Of a DNA stretch of 64,000 nt, positions 11,896-24,692 are shown piece by piece. Below the pieces are notes generated by a model. The model ran no database searches. It saw only the letters and a program-made list of their open reading frames with translations, and was not told where the DNA came from. Position numbers and translations under genes: made by a program. Origin of the DNA: Orthonyx spaldingii (Eukaryota > Chordata > Aves > Passeriformes > Orthonychidae); assembly GCA_013397795.1 (NCBI GenBank), contig VZTJ01000748.1, positions 1,904,648 to 1,968,647 of the forward strand. The letters run 5' to 3'. Within the stretch, counting starts at the first letter, position 1. Each line of letters opens with the position of its first letter.

Positions 11896-13957
11896 GTAAG
11901 AAAGTGTCTTGTAGCCTTCACACTTTCAACATGGGCTCTGTGTACTGCTGAGGCATTCTGTCATTGCTTTTTCTCTGCAGAAACTTCAAAGTAGTGCTGA
12001 GTGCAAGGGCTGGTATTCCCCAGCATAGAACAGTTGTTGTTATGCCAAATATTGTCTGTCGTTCTCTACACTTCTAGATCTATCAGTCTCATGTATGGAG
12101 TACATGCATGAGAGTAAGACGTGTTGCACAGTTGCAATTTTTGATGAAATAAAGAATTAAGGAAGGTGAATTTCCTGTTGACTCTGTGTATGCTTGTATG
12201 TATTGGCTATGCAGCTGCCTCAGGCTCTTGAACTGGAGCTTTATTTTACCTTAGTGGTATCTGTAGGGGTGCACACATACACCGAGTCTTCCAAATACAA
12301 TGAGGGTGCTATTAAAAATAATACAGATGTCAAGTACTTGCCAGCACATGTTTTTTCAACTTTGAAGTATTATGTTGTGCATCTTTGGGGAGGAGCCTCA
12401 GCCTTTGCTATTCAATCATTTGATTTGCTCTTCTGTTGCTGACTTAGAAAATGCTGCTTCCTTGTATGGGGCTCGATGGTATCTTAAATTCTAAGAAATG
12501 CGTTTGTTGTCTTCCAAGAGGCAGTAAAGAGGATCTAAGTGTCTGTCTAGTACAGGTCCTTTCCCTCCTTGGTTATCCTGAAGATGTTTGTGTTGCTTCA
12601 AGGAAGAACATCTCTCAGGACAGCTTATCATCTGTTGAGACTTAGAGGTGTGGGCTCAATATTGAATAGAAGTCATGGGATTTGTCCAGGAAAAGGCTTT
12701 ACAGCATCTTCTCTGATGGAAAAGAGAAGTGAGGAACAGAGGCCTACTCAGAACATGAAAGCTGCCTTTCCTAGCTTTGAATACTAAATGCTAACCCCAG
12801 CCACAGTACAGTTATTCCAGTAGAAATCTGGGTTTGTCTCTTGAGTTTTTGACCACTTTTTTGAATCAGAATAGTTGCTTTTCAAAGGCAGTGTCTTGTT
12901 CCTCACAGCCCATGAGGCCTAAATGTTTGGTCTTTACATTTGTCATGAGTTCACAGATTTTGCTCACAGAATTGACTCTGATCTTTTTAATTACCCGATA
13001 AAGAAGCCACATCACCTCTAAGCTCTTCTGAGCCTTTTTAGGCAATCAGCATGGGAGTGGCAGCCTGGGATGATATCTCTTCCTCATGAGCAAACAAATG
13101 ATGCTCAGAACAATTGCTCACCACCTGCTGAGTGATGCCAGACCCCCCTTCCCAAACCCAGATCAGCCACCTTTCCAGGTAACTTCCCCCAGTTTATACA
13201 CTGGGCATGGCATTCTGTGGTGTGGAATATCCCTTTGGTTAGTTCAGCTCACCTGTCCCAGCTATGCTCCCTTCCAGTTTGTTTTGTGTACCTCCTCACT
13301 GGCAGAGCATGAGACAATGAGGGGGGGAAAAGTCCTTGACTTAGGATAAACACAATTTAGCAAAAACCGAAACATCAGTGTGTTATCAACGCCATTCTCA
13401 TTCCGAATCCAAAACAGCACTGTAAAAGCTACTAAGAAGAAATTTATGCTACCCTAGCTGAAACCAGGACATCCTGCAAGGTTGGAGTTATTGTGAAATT
13501 CATTTCTTTGGTTAGGAGATAAGGAATTGCAGTTTCTGCTCTGAGGAGACTGTTTCCACAACCTCTGCAAGAGATCCTTTCCTATCATTTTGGTTCAGAC
13601 AAGGATAAACTTTCTGCGTGTTTTCAGGAAGGAAAGGTAGGACCTAAGAGGTACAAGTCAGTTTTGACTTTTGTGATTTTGTTTTATCACTCCAAAGGCT
13701 GCCTGTGACCTCAGTTCAGGTGCAGGGAATTTTTGTGGCTGCTAAACCATGAAATCAGAATGTCTTTTGAGTTTAGTATTACTACCACTCTAGGCTTAAG
13801 AATAACTTGTGCTGATGTAACACTAGATGCAGACAGGTACGTGTAGCGGAATTCCACTTTCTTAGCAATAGATAATAAATTAACAGTAAGAAGTGAATGC
13901 CTTAAGGAGGTTTGTTGGTTTTCTTCACGATTTTTTTTGTCTGTGTATTCTTGCTAG

Positions 13958-14111
13958 CGAAGAGGTTCAAAGCTCCCCTGAGGCACCAGATGAGCCATAC
14001 TCATTGATAGAATGGAACTTTCTTCCAGAAGAGTGGAAAGTGTACATGTTGGCAGAAATTCCTCAAGGGACCACTACCCAGGAGTATATGGTTGAAGTAT
14101 TCCCGACTTAA
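13958..14111 (+). other. Candidate terminal exon, unrecognised
   Basis: A long pyrimidine tract and ttgctag precede an open frame (SSPEAPDEPYSLIEWNFLPE) that stops at TAA 14109-14111. AATAAA hexamers follow at 14525 and 14653. The first base of the putative exon would complete a codon begun in an upstream exon that I cannot identify. No family recognised. Confidence 0.13.
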
Positions 14112-17100
14112 TGGTGACTGATGGGAATCACAAGCTTAACTTAGTTTTGCTCTGAAGGTTGTTACTTGTCTCTCATTTTGCCAACACCATTACCACTACT
14201 TGCTACCTATTGCAGATGGCCAGTGTCTTCTGATGTAAGGAGCAAAAACGAAAGGGGCTATCTCTTCAGCTTATTATTTCTGCACTAAATGTGTGGCTGC
14301 TTTTTTTCCTATGAAGCAACAGGAAGTTTTATTTTAAATATATCTGAAGTACAGTTTTTCATGTATTGTGTACTGTTAACAAAATGCTCCTCCTTAATAA
14401 CTGCACAGTCCTATCTTGTGTCTGGTGGTGATAGGTTTTGCTGTAAATTAATTAAAAAGTTTAATATTCAATTCATATACTGTCTTAAAAACTAATGCTA
14501 ATCTTTCAACAAAAAAAGGCTTGGAATAAAATTCACACTTTGGGTTCAGATTGGTGACTAATAATGTAACACAGGATATTGAATCAGGGAAGCTAACCTT
14601 GTCTATATTACTTGAACTAAATTGTGCAACATCACTATTTTTAAATATCTGAGAATAAAATGCCAAGAGATATTTTTACTGTGAAGTTTTGTCTATTTAG
14701 AGAGTTGGTATTCCTGGTAAAGAAACCAAACCCCCCAAAATTGCCAATTTTTGTCAGTACTTATTGCGAAGAAGTGTGTGGATGCAGTGGTTGTATTTCA
14801 GCCGTTCTGTGCTCCAGCTAAAGCTGCTTCTGGCCAGTAGATGGAGATGGCGCAATTGACTTTCAGAAGGCCTTGTACAAGTACTCGGGAAGTTTGCCAC
14901 TTTACAGTCCCTGGTTTTTTGGGAGGCTGTTTCTTAACAGGACCGTTTTATGTAGGCAGTGTGTTTAACATCTGTTTACTGGAAACCTGTGCACAGCAGA
15001 TAGGTTGCGTCAAGATGTGCCTATTACAACCCTACAGAAAGAAAACAAAGAGAAAGGGGAGTGTTATATCAGTACAGGTTTAGCCAGGTCTTCTCCCTAT
15101 CCCTGTTTCTCCCGTCATTAAATAGTGTGAATAAAGTATGTGCCCGTGGATAAATGCCTTCTTGTAAAATCAGACAGCCATAGCAACTTTCTCCTTGCAG
15201 CTACGAAGGCAAACTGTGTTTGGAACCTGCCACCTCTCCTTGTCCTCAGGGTAAGGAGGAAATTAGTTTCATTTGGGATGCCTGTCAGTCTCTGGGAGCC
15301 AGTGAAAAGGAACAGCAGCTCTGTAGGTGAGCTCCTGAGGCTCTGTATTAACATCATCAAGTGTGGATTCCTGTCCTTAAAACGAGTCAAACCTTAAAGA
15401 CATAGCTGGAAGTGGCAGTGTGGTGAGAAAACACATTTCAAGTGCAAAGCTAAAAAGGGTTAACTGGTAAAGAAGTTATATTAAATTTTAAAAGAGAGGA
15501 TCTTCATCTTCCCTTGTTGCTATTAAAATTCTGTCCCATAGTATTTATTATCACTGGGGGAAAACAAACAAAAGACTTCCACAACCTAAACCTCCAAGTT
15601 GTTGGAGTTGGACTCTTCTCAGCGCTCTTATGCCTGATCACCAAACTGAGCTTTAAGTGGTTGCCCACTGTAACTTCTATATTCTAAATAAATATTTAGC
15701 TCCTAGTGTAAGTGCAGTAGATAATTTTTGTCCTGCCTCATTTTTCAGCCAGTAGTGTTTCGTTTGCTGAAATCTGAGTCCCTTGCTAGTCCTATGGAAA
15801 AGATTATCTGGTGTTCTTTGGTATGTTTTGTAGGTCTATTTTTCTTCTTTGACACAACTGGTAGTGTTTTTTCTTTTGAAAATAACAATGACATTTCAAA
15901 CAACGTTTAAAATAAATAATTTCCTGACAACAAATCACCAGGACTTTGTGTCTAAACTATGAGTCTTACGCACACAAGGCTGCCCAAATACAATATGAAA
16001 TAGGATGTTTAAAACCAACAAATACTTTTTTCATACACTGTAAATTCTAATGGATGTGTCTGGAAGTCAAAAATAGATTATTAAAACAAATTATTCAAGG
16101 GTGTGTGAATGGTTAATAAGCAAGGTGCTCCTGAGGAAACTACTTCCTCAAGAAGTCCATAAATCATCAGCTGTCAGAAGCTGGGAGAGTAGGCTAGGAG
16201 GATCACTCTACCTTTGCCCCATTTGTTGTTTTCTTCCCCTAAAGCTCCATTACTCCATCTTCTGTTAGACACCCAATTCTCTGATAGGGCTTCATGTGGC
16301 CCTTTGTACACATCCTTCTCTACAGCACTCCTCACTTTTCCCACACTGATTTTGCTTATACAGATCAAAACTCACTGTGTTTGCATGGGGCTTTGGGAGG
16401 TAGAAATAATTCTTCACCCAGGTCATACAGGATCAACTAGAGCAGGAATCACTTTGTATAAAACATATTTCAGTGCTAATATTCATGTAGATGCTTGCTC
16501 TGGGGCCTGAGAAGGAAAAAAATGTTTTCTTACCTTGACATTTTTACATGGATTCTAAATAAAAGAAAAAAGAGAAATCTATAATCAAGTACAAACATCA
16601 TAAAATTTCTATCCTTTATTCTCTGCACCATTTTGAAGGAGACAATGGATTTTTTTGTGCATTCAAACGTAGCAGATCTGAAATGCTAAATATTTGTAGC
16701 TTACAAAAAGGATCAAAGTGCAGTAGAAAGTAAGGCATGTGGTGAGACTCTGTGGCTTTCCCTAGTAGATGATTAAACCATTTTAATATTTTGGCAGTTT
16801 TATGAGAACTGCAGCTCCTTTGTTACTGATCTGCCTCTTTAGGATGAGAGATGACAGCAGGAAATAGGGATTAAGATTTCCTCTCCAGTGCCAGAGGGAG
16901 ATATGGCACAGTACAGATGTGTGATACCCAATGTTGCTATCAACTACAGAGAAAATGTGGAGGGTACAAACTAAACAGGCAGGGGTGAAGCAATTGGAAA
17001 TATCAAAGACTGCATTTCAGAATTTAAAAGCATGAGATAATAGGCATTTTTTTTTAATAAAGAGCAAGTTAAATTTAGTATGGACTATTATTACAACTCC

Positions 17101-20100
17101 TGGTGCATTAATACAGTTCCTGGGAACTATTCTGGTTAAGCCTGTCCCATTTTAGCAGAGCGAATTCAATCCAATTCTATATTAAACTCATGTCCATTTT
17201 GAAATCTAGTATTTAAAAAAAAAAAAATAAATTTGTTTTTTCTTTTGGTACACTTAAAAGTACCAAATGGTCACTAGAGAAAATTAAAATATTTTTAAAG
17301 GACAATTGTGTCCTAAACATTACTGACAAACCAGAAATGATTGCTTTCCATATTTCACTGTCAGCGTAAACAGTGAATCTCACGTTTAAAGTATTTATAG
17401 AATGGAAAACTGCACAATAAACTGGAATACTACGGAACACCAAAGTGCTGAGGGGAATGCAGACATACATGGCATGCAGACCACTAACTGAAAAAACAGA
17501 AAAACATGCTAGTACTAACACATACAAGGAAATTTTTTTTCTCATAAGTGGAGTGGGAAAATTATCTGATTGGAAATAGAGGTAGTGAATTTTGAATGAT
17601 TACATTAGGTAGAAAAAATCAGGCATGGCGAAAAACTTATATCCTCTTTGCCTGCAACCTGCATCTCAGAAAATTAAGATGCTGCAAACAAAAACATTTC
17701 CATGTCTGTCTTCAGCATCAGAATCCAGGAAACAGGACAGTACTCATTAGTCACACTTAAAAGCTACAGGCAGAGCCCAAGTTGCTACAGACACAGAACA
17801 GGTTAAAGAGCATCTTTGACAGTGACAGGCCAGCACTGGGAGGAACATGAGCAACAGTTCTGGGCATCTTTGTCAGCAAGTTGATGGGAGCTGATGGGAG
17901 AAAAAGTGTATGCTTAATCTACCTGACCTTTCAGGAAAAATTTCCTTCCTAATTTGAAAGGAGACTGTAGTAGAAAATAGACCATGTCATTGTAGCTGAT
18001 TTTTCTCATCAGTAAAATGGAAATGATGCTTCATATTTTTTCATCTAAATTCTACTTTCTAGAGCAGTTGTTTTGTTTATACTCATTGAAATTCTCTTTC
18101 TGAGGAAAAAAAAGATAATAAGCAGGAAAATAAATGTTTTTCAAGTCTCTAATAATTTGATTTTATTAAATGTAAATTATGCAGATCTTGCTAAGCATTC
18201 TACAGTGAAATGTTATTTCTGTGAATTATTTAATGCCTTTCACTTTCAGAACAGAAACTTTCACAGATCCCTTTTGAAGAAGGAATTTCATTAATTATGT
18301 TAAGCACAGATAGAAAATTGATGGTCTTGTTTCTCTTCATTCTCTTATGTTTTTTATATGGAACGCATAAAAATTACCACCCTGAGAAAACTGGGCTTCT
18401 GGTCTGACATTTAGGAATGGGCTAATTTCAGAGGCTGCTTTCTGAAACAGCAAAATCATATGCTGGATTGATGTTGGCTTTGACAGGTTTTATAGTTGCT
18501 CCCCACAGCCAGATTTAGATGTTCTAAACATTAAAACAGGAGAATATGACAATGGAGAAGACAATAACTAAGCCACCTGTTGTAACCAGCCATTGTAAAA
18601 ATAAAACATCTGTCAGCCAGCATGAAATTAGAAAGGACTCATGGGGGATCCTGAATGAACCAGAGCACCAGATAAGGCTCCCCCACCACTACTTTAAAGT
18701 GGGCATTATCCCAGAAGGATCTATTCAAACACACTGATATGTTCCAGATGTATTCCCTTGCAGAAGGTCACAGCAAAAATATTGGCAGAGGGTGTTGAAG
18801 AGAGCAAGAGATTTATTGTTTTCATGGGAATCTTTAAGTCTGGCAATTCTAAAAGCCATGTTTAATGTTCTCTATTGTTCTCATTTTCATATTTGCAAGG
18901 GGACTCTTTTCAGCTATGTTTACTCATGGTATAAATTCTAAGGGACTGCAAAAATGGTGCTTTTTTTGTTGTTTAAAACCATACTTTTATCAGTCCAGGT
19001 ACTTAAAAAGTTCTTCTTCATCATAACTGGTTTCAAAATCATTTAATAAATTTAGTAGCACTTTCCTCCTAGAAAGTATCGCCTTTTTTGTTTGTTTGTT
19101 TTATTGTTTCTTTAAACAGATGAACAGTTTGCTCTGTCCAAAATTACAGAAACAATGGAAGAGAATGAACTATGGTGCTGGGAGTTCTACCCTAGACTCT
19201 GAATTCTAAGGACACATTTCTATTTCAAACAACATACTTAGTTTTCTTCTCCAAAGTAGTATTGAAAGATTAACGTGGCTGGTTGGATGTTTATAGGAAA
19301 TCTTTTCAGCTCTGCTAATATTTTCTCTTTCCCTTATCACTTCTCTCTCCTCGCCATGACAGAGTTTCTGTTGGAAATACTGGTTTAGAATAAGTATTTT
19401 GTCCTGATATTTAGTGTTCTTCTTCCCTTCTTTGCGAGAAAAGGTGAAAGTGGATTGGAGGAGAGGAAGCCAGAATATGAACACCAACATGATTTTTTTT
19501 AAATTAGAAACCTCTGTATTTTTTTCTTGGCTTTTTTTCTTGAATGTTATGATATTTGTTATTTTATAAATTATGATTTTATTGATAATTATAATAAATT
19601 GGGATTTTTAAAATTTACACTGCAGTACTTGAAAGTTTGGTCCATTAATGAACACTTTGGAAATGTCAGTGTCATTTTAAAAACAAACATTTTTTTTCTA
19701 CTTGGATTTGCAGATGGGAAACAGCAAGCATCAAAAAAATCTAAGCTGATGCAATCTGTGTAGTTTTGAGGAGTATAAACTGTTCACAAATTTCAAATCA
19801 ACTTGCTAGCTCTGAAGCTTCAGGAATGATTCCTCTATTAACTGTTGCACTGTTGATGATCTGAGCACAGATATGCAGCTAAAGTAACACACATTAATCT
19901 GAAACAGGCAAACACGCTGGACAACACAAGGTAAAAATATGATGACATGGAACTGAGGTGATGCTATGTGGTGTTGTGCTGAGGCTGGGGAGAGGGGCCT
20001 GTTCCAACAGCCTGATATACAAAATGCTCTTTACATAAATTCTTAAGGACTTGGGAAACTTGCAAACATCATTAAAAGGCTCTCTCTTAATTCATGATAT

Positions 20101-22214
20101 TATACCCTTTGAGCAGGCGGTAAACAAAATCTGTTAATTAGCTGGCTCTAAGTGTTTGAGTAGCTTCTTTTCAATGGTTGAGTATTTCTTTCACATGTAA
20201 ATCCTGAAATTTGAGAATAGAAATTCACTCCTTTGCCAGCTGGCTAAATACTTGGGTTTTTTCTCAGAAGTTAAGACATGGTCTACTGCTAGTGTTATAC
20301 ACTGTTATGAAAACTGCAAATGACCACTGCCTCTAGCTATAAGTTGAACATTGCCTTCCAATGTGGAAACAAGGAAGACACGTTGCTTCAACATTAGTAA
20401 TCTTAACAGAATAGCCAGGGGTAATCTTAGCAACTGATGACTCTAATAATATTTTGAGAAGACACATACAAAATATATTGGAAACAAAAGCCTTTGAAAG
20501 GTAGTGGGAATCCCAAATGCTACAAAATGTGTAATAAAAATAATAGTGAAAGGTGGATAGTTCTGTCATGTTCTTGCACTGAAATTAGTAAAAACTGATG
20601 AGTTAACACAAGTTAACATAAATGCATATGAGAGCCTAAAAGTGACCAATCAAATGCCATAGGTTTGCAAGACTGAGCCCCAAACCACATTTATACAAGA
20701 ACATGCTGATAAATCTAGCGTGGAAGTATTTGCTGAAAGCATCCTTGAAACAAAATTTCAGACTCCAGGGAAAACATCTGTGGAATGTTTTATGAAAATG
20801 AATTACTAGACTTCTGAAATACACAGAGTTCAGTTTGGGCAGCATCTTAGTTTCTGACCTTAATGAAACATAACAAGATGTGAACTCAACACATATTTTA
20901 AAGTATGCTTTAATGTTTTATGCTTCAAAGTTCACAAAAGAGGTGTAGATTTTAAGGCCAGAAGGACCACTAAAGAATCCAGTATGACCTTAGTGTAAAC
21001 CAGACCAAACAACTTAATCCAAATACTTGGCATTTGAGTCCAGTAATTTAGTTAGACAAAGCACACAGACAGGCAAACAAGTTCCCACATGGGAGGTGAA
21101 AACAGGAAATTGCAGGTGCTCTGCCTTAAGTGCCTGCATACACAACATGCCTTCTAGAACCTCACAACAAATAGGAGAAAGTGTCAATGAAAAAATAACT
21201 GCAAATCATCCCAGTATACAAGAACTGGGGAAAAGTGAAGGCTTTCCAGAGATCTGTATTTGTATTCCTTTGTAGCTGTTGCTATTTCTTTCCTAACAAG
21301 CAAAGGCAGAAGGTGCAGAGACACAGTCTCTCAAGATGACAGAACCCTTTTAACACACTTCTCTCCTTTCCCTTCTTTTCCTTGGGTTCTTCTTTATCTG
21401 GTAAAGCAGAAATTAATAATATGAAATCCAGTTCCAGCTCTTCTGTTCTTTGTCAGCGGATGTAGACAAAGCTTATCTGTTTTCTTTCAGAAATATGAAC
21501 TAATTAGAACCATTTTTCTAATTTCAGTGGCTTTTCAAAAACAAAAGCCTTTTCTCTCAAATTCTCCTGTTTATTTGACGTACCAACAAATTCCACATCT
21601 TAGTCAACAGAGAGGAAATGTAACCCAGTGTGCTACAGGAAACTAACAGCAGCAGTGAGTGCTTTTCTCAGCTATCACAACAGAGGAGTGCAAGATGCTG
21701 CCATTTGCTATTCACAAGACAGAAATCCGTTTTAGAGAAAAACTGCTGTCTTTTCAGATGTCGGTCCCTAATTGTCATTGATACCCTTCAGAAGACCCAA
21801 GAACCAAAGAGTCAGCTAAATAGACACATGCAAGCTCGTCCATGGCTCCTAAAGAAATGCGCAACACCTTACTATCTTTAAGGTACACCGTTCAAGACAG
21901 TATTTCACTGTTGCTTTTTGGTGTTTGGTAAGAAATGGTCAGTTAGCTGCAGGGCAACCTGTTACTTTTGTTCCGTGCCGAGAATTGTCACTCAAACTTG
22001 GAAGGCATTGAAGATGACATCATGCATTTGATGTAGATTACAACAACCCTTTTTTTAGGTGTGAATGAGGCATTAGTGATCTGGAAGTATAGATAAAAAG
22101 CACCAGGAAATTCTAAATGTTAAGTGCTGCCACTGTTGAGTAAGAGTTAAAGCTGCCGACAAAGTAAGTATTCGGGAAAAGGCAATATTTTGTCAGTGTT
22201 TTTAACCACAGTTC

Positions 22215-22298
22215 CTACGGTCAGGCAGTTGGACTAGTTGGTCCTCATAGGTCCCTTCCAACTGAAATACTCTCTCCTCTTATTCTATTTCTATTCCA
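22215..22298 (+). repeat. CR1 LINE 3' fragment
   Basis: The block 'cagttggactagttggtcc' followed by 'ggtcccttccaactgaaat' and a tail of TATTCTATTTCTATT-type units is the CR1 3' terminus in sense orientation. It is heavily 5' truncated and lies about 1.1 kb upstream of the FARP1 CpG island. Confidence 0.85.
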
Positions 22299-22634
22299 TT
22301 TGCATTCTATATTGTCAAAATGAGAATGTATTCTTTCTTCTAGATCTTCTACAGACCGTGCATTTTGCATGGAAGAAATTTTGGGGGAAATAACAATAAT
22401 TTATTTATCAGGTATTGACAGGTAAATGCAGTTTCCAGCTTTTCAATCAGTAATGTATGTATTTTTGATTAAGGTTTCAGGGTTGACTAGAGAAATTAAG
22501 TTCTCTTGATCTCAGGAGGTTCGGTGGCACATGCATCAAGGTATTCGTAGTGAGGTATTTGTGCATAGAGAGGCATTGCTCTTGACAGCAGAGGAATTTG
22601 TCTTTTAGGGATTAAGCAAGGCCAAGGCTTAGAC

Positions 22635-22651
22635 AAAAAAAAAAAAAAAAA
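22635..22651 (+). repeat. Poly(A) run of 17
   Basis: Seventeen consecutive A bases. There is no recognisable retroposed body upstream and no clear target-site duplication, so I call it a homopolymer only. Confidence 0.95.
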
Positions 22652-23668
22652 GATTTTGCATATAATTTTTCTTTCTTCCTGTGATTAAAAACTGGATACA
22701 GCAGGATGGTTCCTCAAATAGCCTTTAAATGCTAGTTGCCCGGAGGGGTTCCTTTACAAATACATACCTAGTTTACTGCTCACTCTTGGGTCACTGACAG
22801 AACTTCAAAGACCTGAAGGGTCTTCCCTGCATCACTCATTTGTGTGCACCGTCCGGTCTTCTTCCTGGAACAATATTGGGTAAAAGACCGAAGAAGGCTC
22901 AAAGAGATACACACTGTAACCCTTTCAGGCATGCAAATGTAAAGGGCCGATTTAAGAGCTGCTGTATGCAGACAACTCTGCTCGCCCTAGATGTGACAGC
23001 CTTGTTGCTGTAACTCCAAATCTTCTCTGAGGGAATGTAGTCTCTGGGAAAGGTACGCACCCAGCCCAGCCCTCTGCCTGCTCGGCTCCTTTCTGCTGAT
23101 GTACTGAAGGCTCTTGTGAGAGAGAGAACCTGAAGCCCAGATTGCTACTACTGGTTAAACTTTACTGATCTGTGTTTGTCTAACGAGGACGAAAATAGAG
23201 TTTATGACAAACTAGTAACCATAAATGTGAATACGGTACACACACCCAGTCCTTTGGTTTCTCTGGCACTTCAGGCAAGCACTTGGGACCATGGTAAGTG
23301 TGGAGGGACGTCTCCCGCTCTGTTCTCTGCTGGCTCCTGAAGCCTCACTCCTAAAGCAGAAGAGCCGGGATATCCATCAATGAACAGCCCCCCCGAGGTA
23401 GTGTCCTGGTGCCTCCTGGAGGACCCGCCTGCTTTCACAGTCTCACAACTGTGGGCGAGCAATTCACTCTCCAAGGAAGGGTGGCAGGGGACAGCCCTCC
23501 TGCGGGTTGCCCGGCCGGGCGCCTACGCCCGATGGTCCCCAAAATCCACAGGAAGGGACAGGGACCCCGCAGGGCCTCCCGCTCCTCTTGCCCTGGGGCT
23601 GCAGCCGGGTTTAACCCTTCCCTTACACCGCGCCCACCCGAGCGCCCCTCTTCTTTTCCGGTGGCCGA

Positions 23669-23690
23669 GAGGAGGAGGAGGAGGAGGAGG
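23669..23690 (+). repeat. GGA/GAG trinucleotide repeat
   Basis: About seven GGA units in a purine-only stretch inside the CpG island, upstream of the assembly gap. Confidence 0.9.
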
Positions 23691-23969
23691 TAGAGGAGAA
23701 CGGGGATACCTGGAGCCACTCTGGCCCCGCAGCGGCGCAGGGCGGTGGTCGCTGCGCCTCCGCCCCTCTCCGGCTCGGGCTGCCCGGGTGGCGCGGCCGG
23801 GAGNGAGGGGGCAGGGTTACGGGAGGGAGGTGCAGCCGCGGCGGAGCGGCGGCGAGCGGCGTCCAGTTCCCGCTGCCCCGGTCCGCGGGCGGCAGCAGGA
23901 GCGGCTCCTCCGCCGCCGCCCGTCTCCTCCGCGCCGGCCCGCTGGGCTCCCCCCGCTGCCAAGCCGGAC

Positions 23970-24008
23970 ATGGCGACCCTGCTCCCGCGAGCCCCTCGCT
24001 GTCCTCCT
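23970..24008 (+). other. ATG with good context running into the gap
   Basis: An ATG in favourable context (ggacATGg) opens 13 codons (MATLLPRAPRCPP) before the N run. It could be an upstream ORF in FARP1 exon 1, an alternative N terminus, or meaningless. The missing bases prevent a decision. Confidence 0.2.
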
Positions 24009-24396
24009 NNNNNNNNNNNNNNNNNNNNNNNNNNNNNNNNNNNNNNNNNNNNNNNNNNNNNNNNNNNNNNNNNNNNNNNNNNNNNNNNNNNNNNNNNNNN
24101 NNNNNNNNNNNNNNNNNNNNNNNNNNNNNNNNNNNNNNNNNNNNNNNNNNNNNNNNNNNNNNNNNNNNNNNNNNNNNNNNNNNNNNNNNNNNNNNNNNNN
24201 NNNNNNNNNNNNNNNNNNNNNNNNNNNNNNNNNNNNNNNNNNNNNNNNNNNNNNNNNNNNNNNNNNNNNNNNNNNNNNNNNNNNNNNNNNNNNNNNNNNN
24301 NNNNNNNNNNNNNNNNNNNNNNNNNNNNNNNNNNNNNNNNNNNNNNNNNNNNNNNNNNNNNNNNNNNNNNNNNNNNNNNNNNNNNNNNNNNNNNNN
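24009..24396. other. Assembly gap of 388 N
   Basis: A run of 388 unknown bases interrupts the CpG island, and a single N lies at 23804. Long translated frames drawn across the gap are not real evidence of coding. Such dropout is common in very GC-rich promoters of short-read assemblies. Confidence 1.
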
Positions 24397-24654
24397 CTGC
24401 CGCGGCCGGGCGCAGCCGGGGCGGCGGCGAGGGCGGCAGCGCAGCTCCGTGCCTTTTGTTTCGACCCACGCCGGGACCCGGCCCCCGGTGCCGGTGCGGG
24501 GCGGGAGCCCTGTAGGGATGTGCGGTGCCGGGCGGAGTTGTAGGGGCGGCCCGGGGAAGGGTTTAGCCCAGGCCGGTAGCCGGCGGGGAGGTGCCGCTCG
24601 GGGGGCGTGCGAGGGCAGCGCCTCCCTCCCGCCTCGCTCCCGGGCGGCCCGGTG

Positions 24655-24692
24655 GGGACGGGACGGGACGGGACGGGACGGGACGGGACGGG
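24655..24692 (+). repeat. GGGAC pentanucleotide tandem repeat, G-quadruplex motif
   Basis: Seven perfect GGGAC units plus a final GGG give eight runs of three or more G separated by two-base AC loops. Any four successive runs satisfy the standard G-quadruplex pattern. It lies on the FARP1 sense strand near the downstream edge of the CpG island. Confidence 0.97.

Larger units (their letters stand above)
10070..22200. other. IPO5-FARP1 intergenic DNA
   Basis: AT-rich sequence with no gene I can recognise. It holds the exon-like pieces listed at 11796 and 13958, several AATAAA hexamers, and antisense open frames at 10845-11084 and 11275-11655 that show no family signature. No transposon is recognisable before the CR1 near 22.2 kb. 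In mammals no protein-coding gene that I know of lies between these two genes. Confidence 0.75.

Noticed and set aside
12448..12645. Open + frame after a gacttag acceptor-like site
   Set aside because: It has no usable donor in the phase needed to connect the neighbouring exon-like pieces.
22635..22651. Poly(A) run considered as the tail of a processed pseudogene
   Set aside because: No coding or mRNA-like body precedes it and no target-site duplication is visible.
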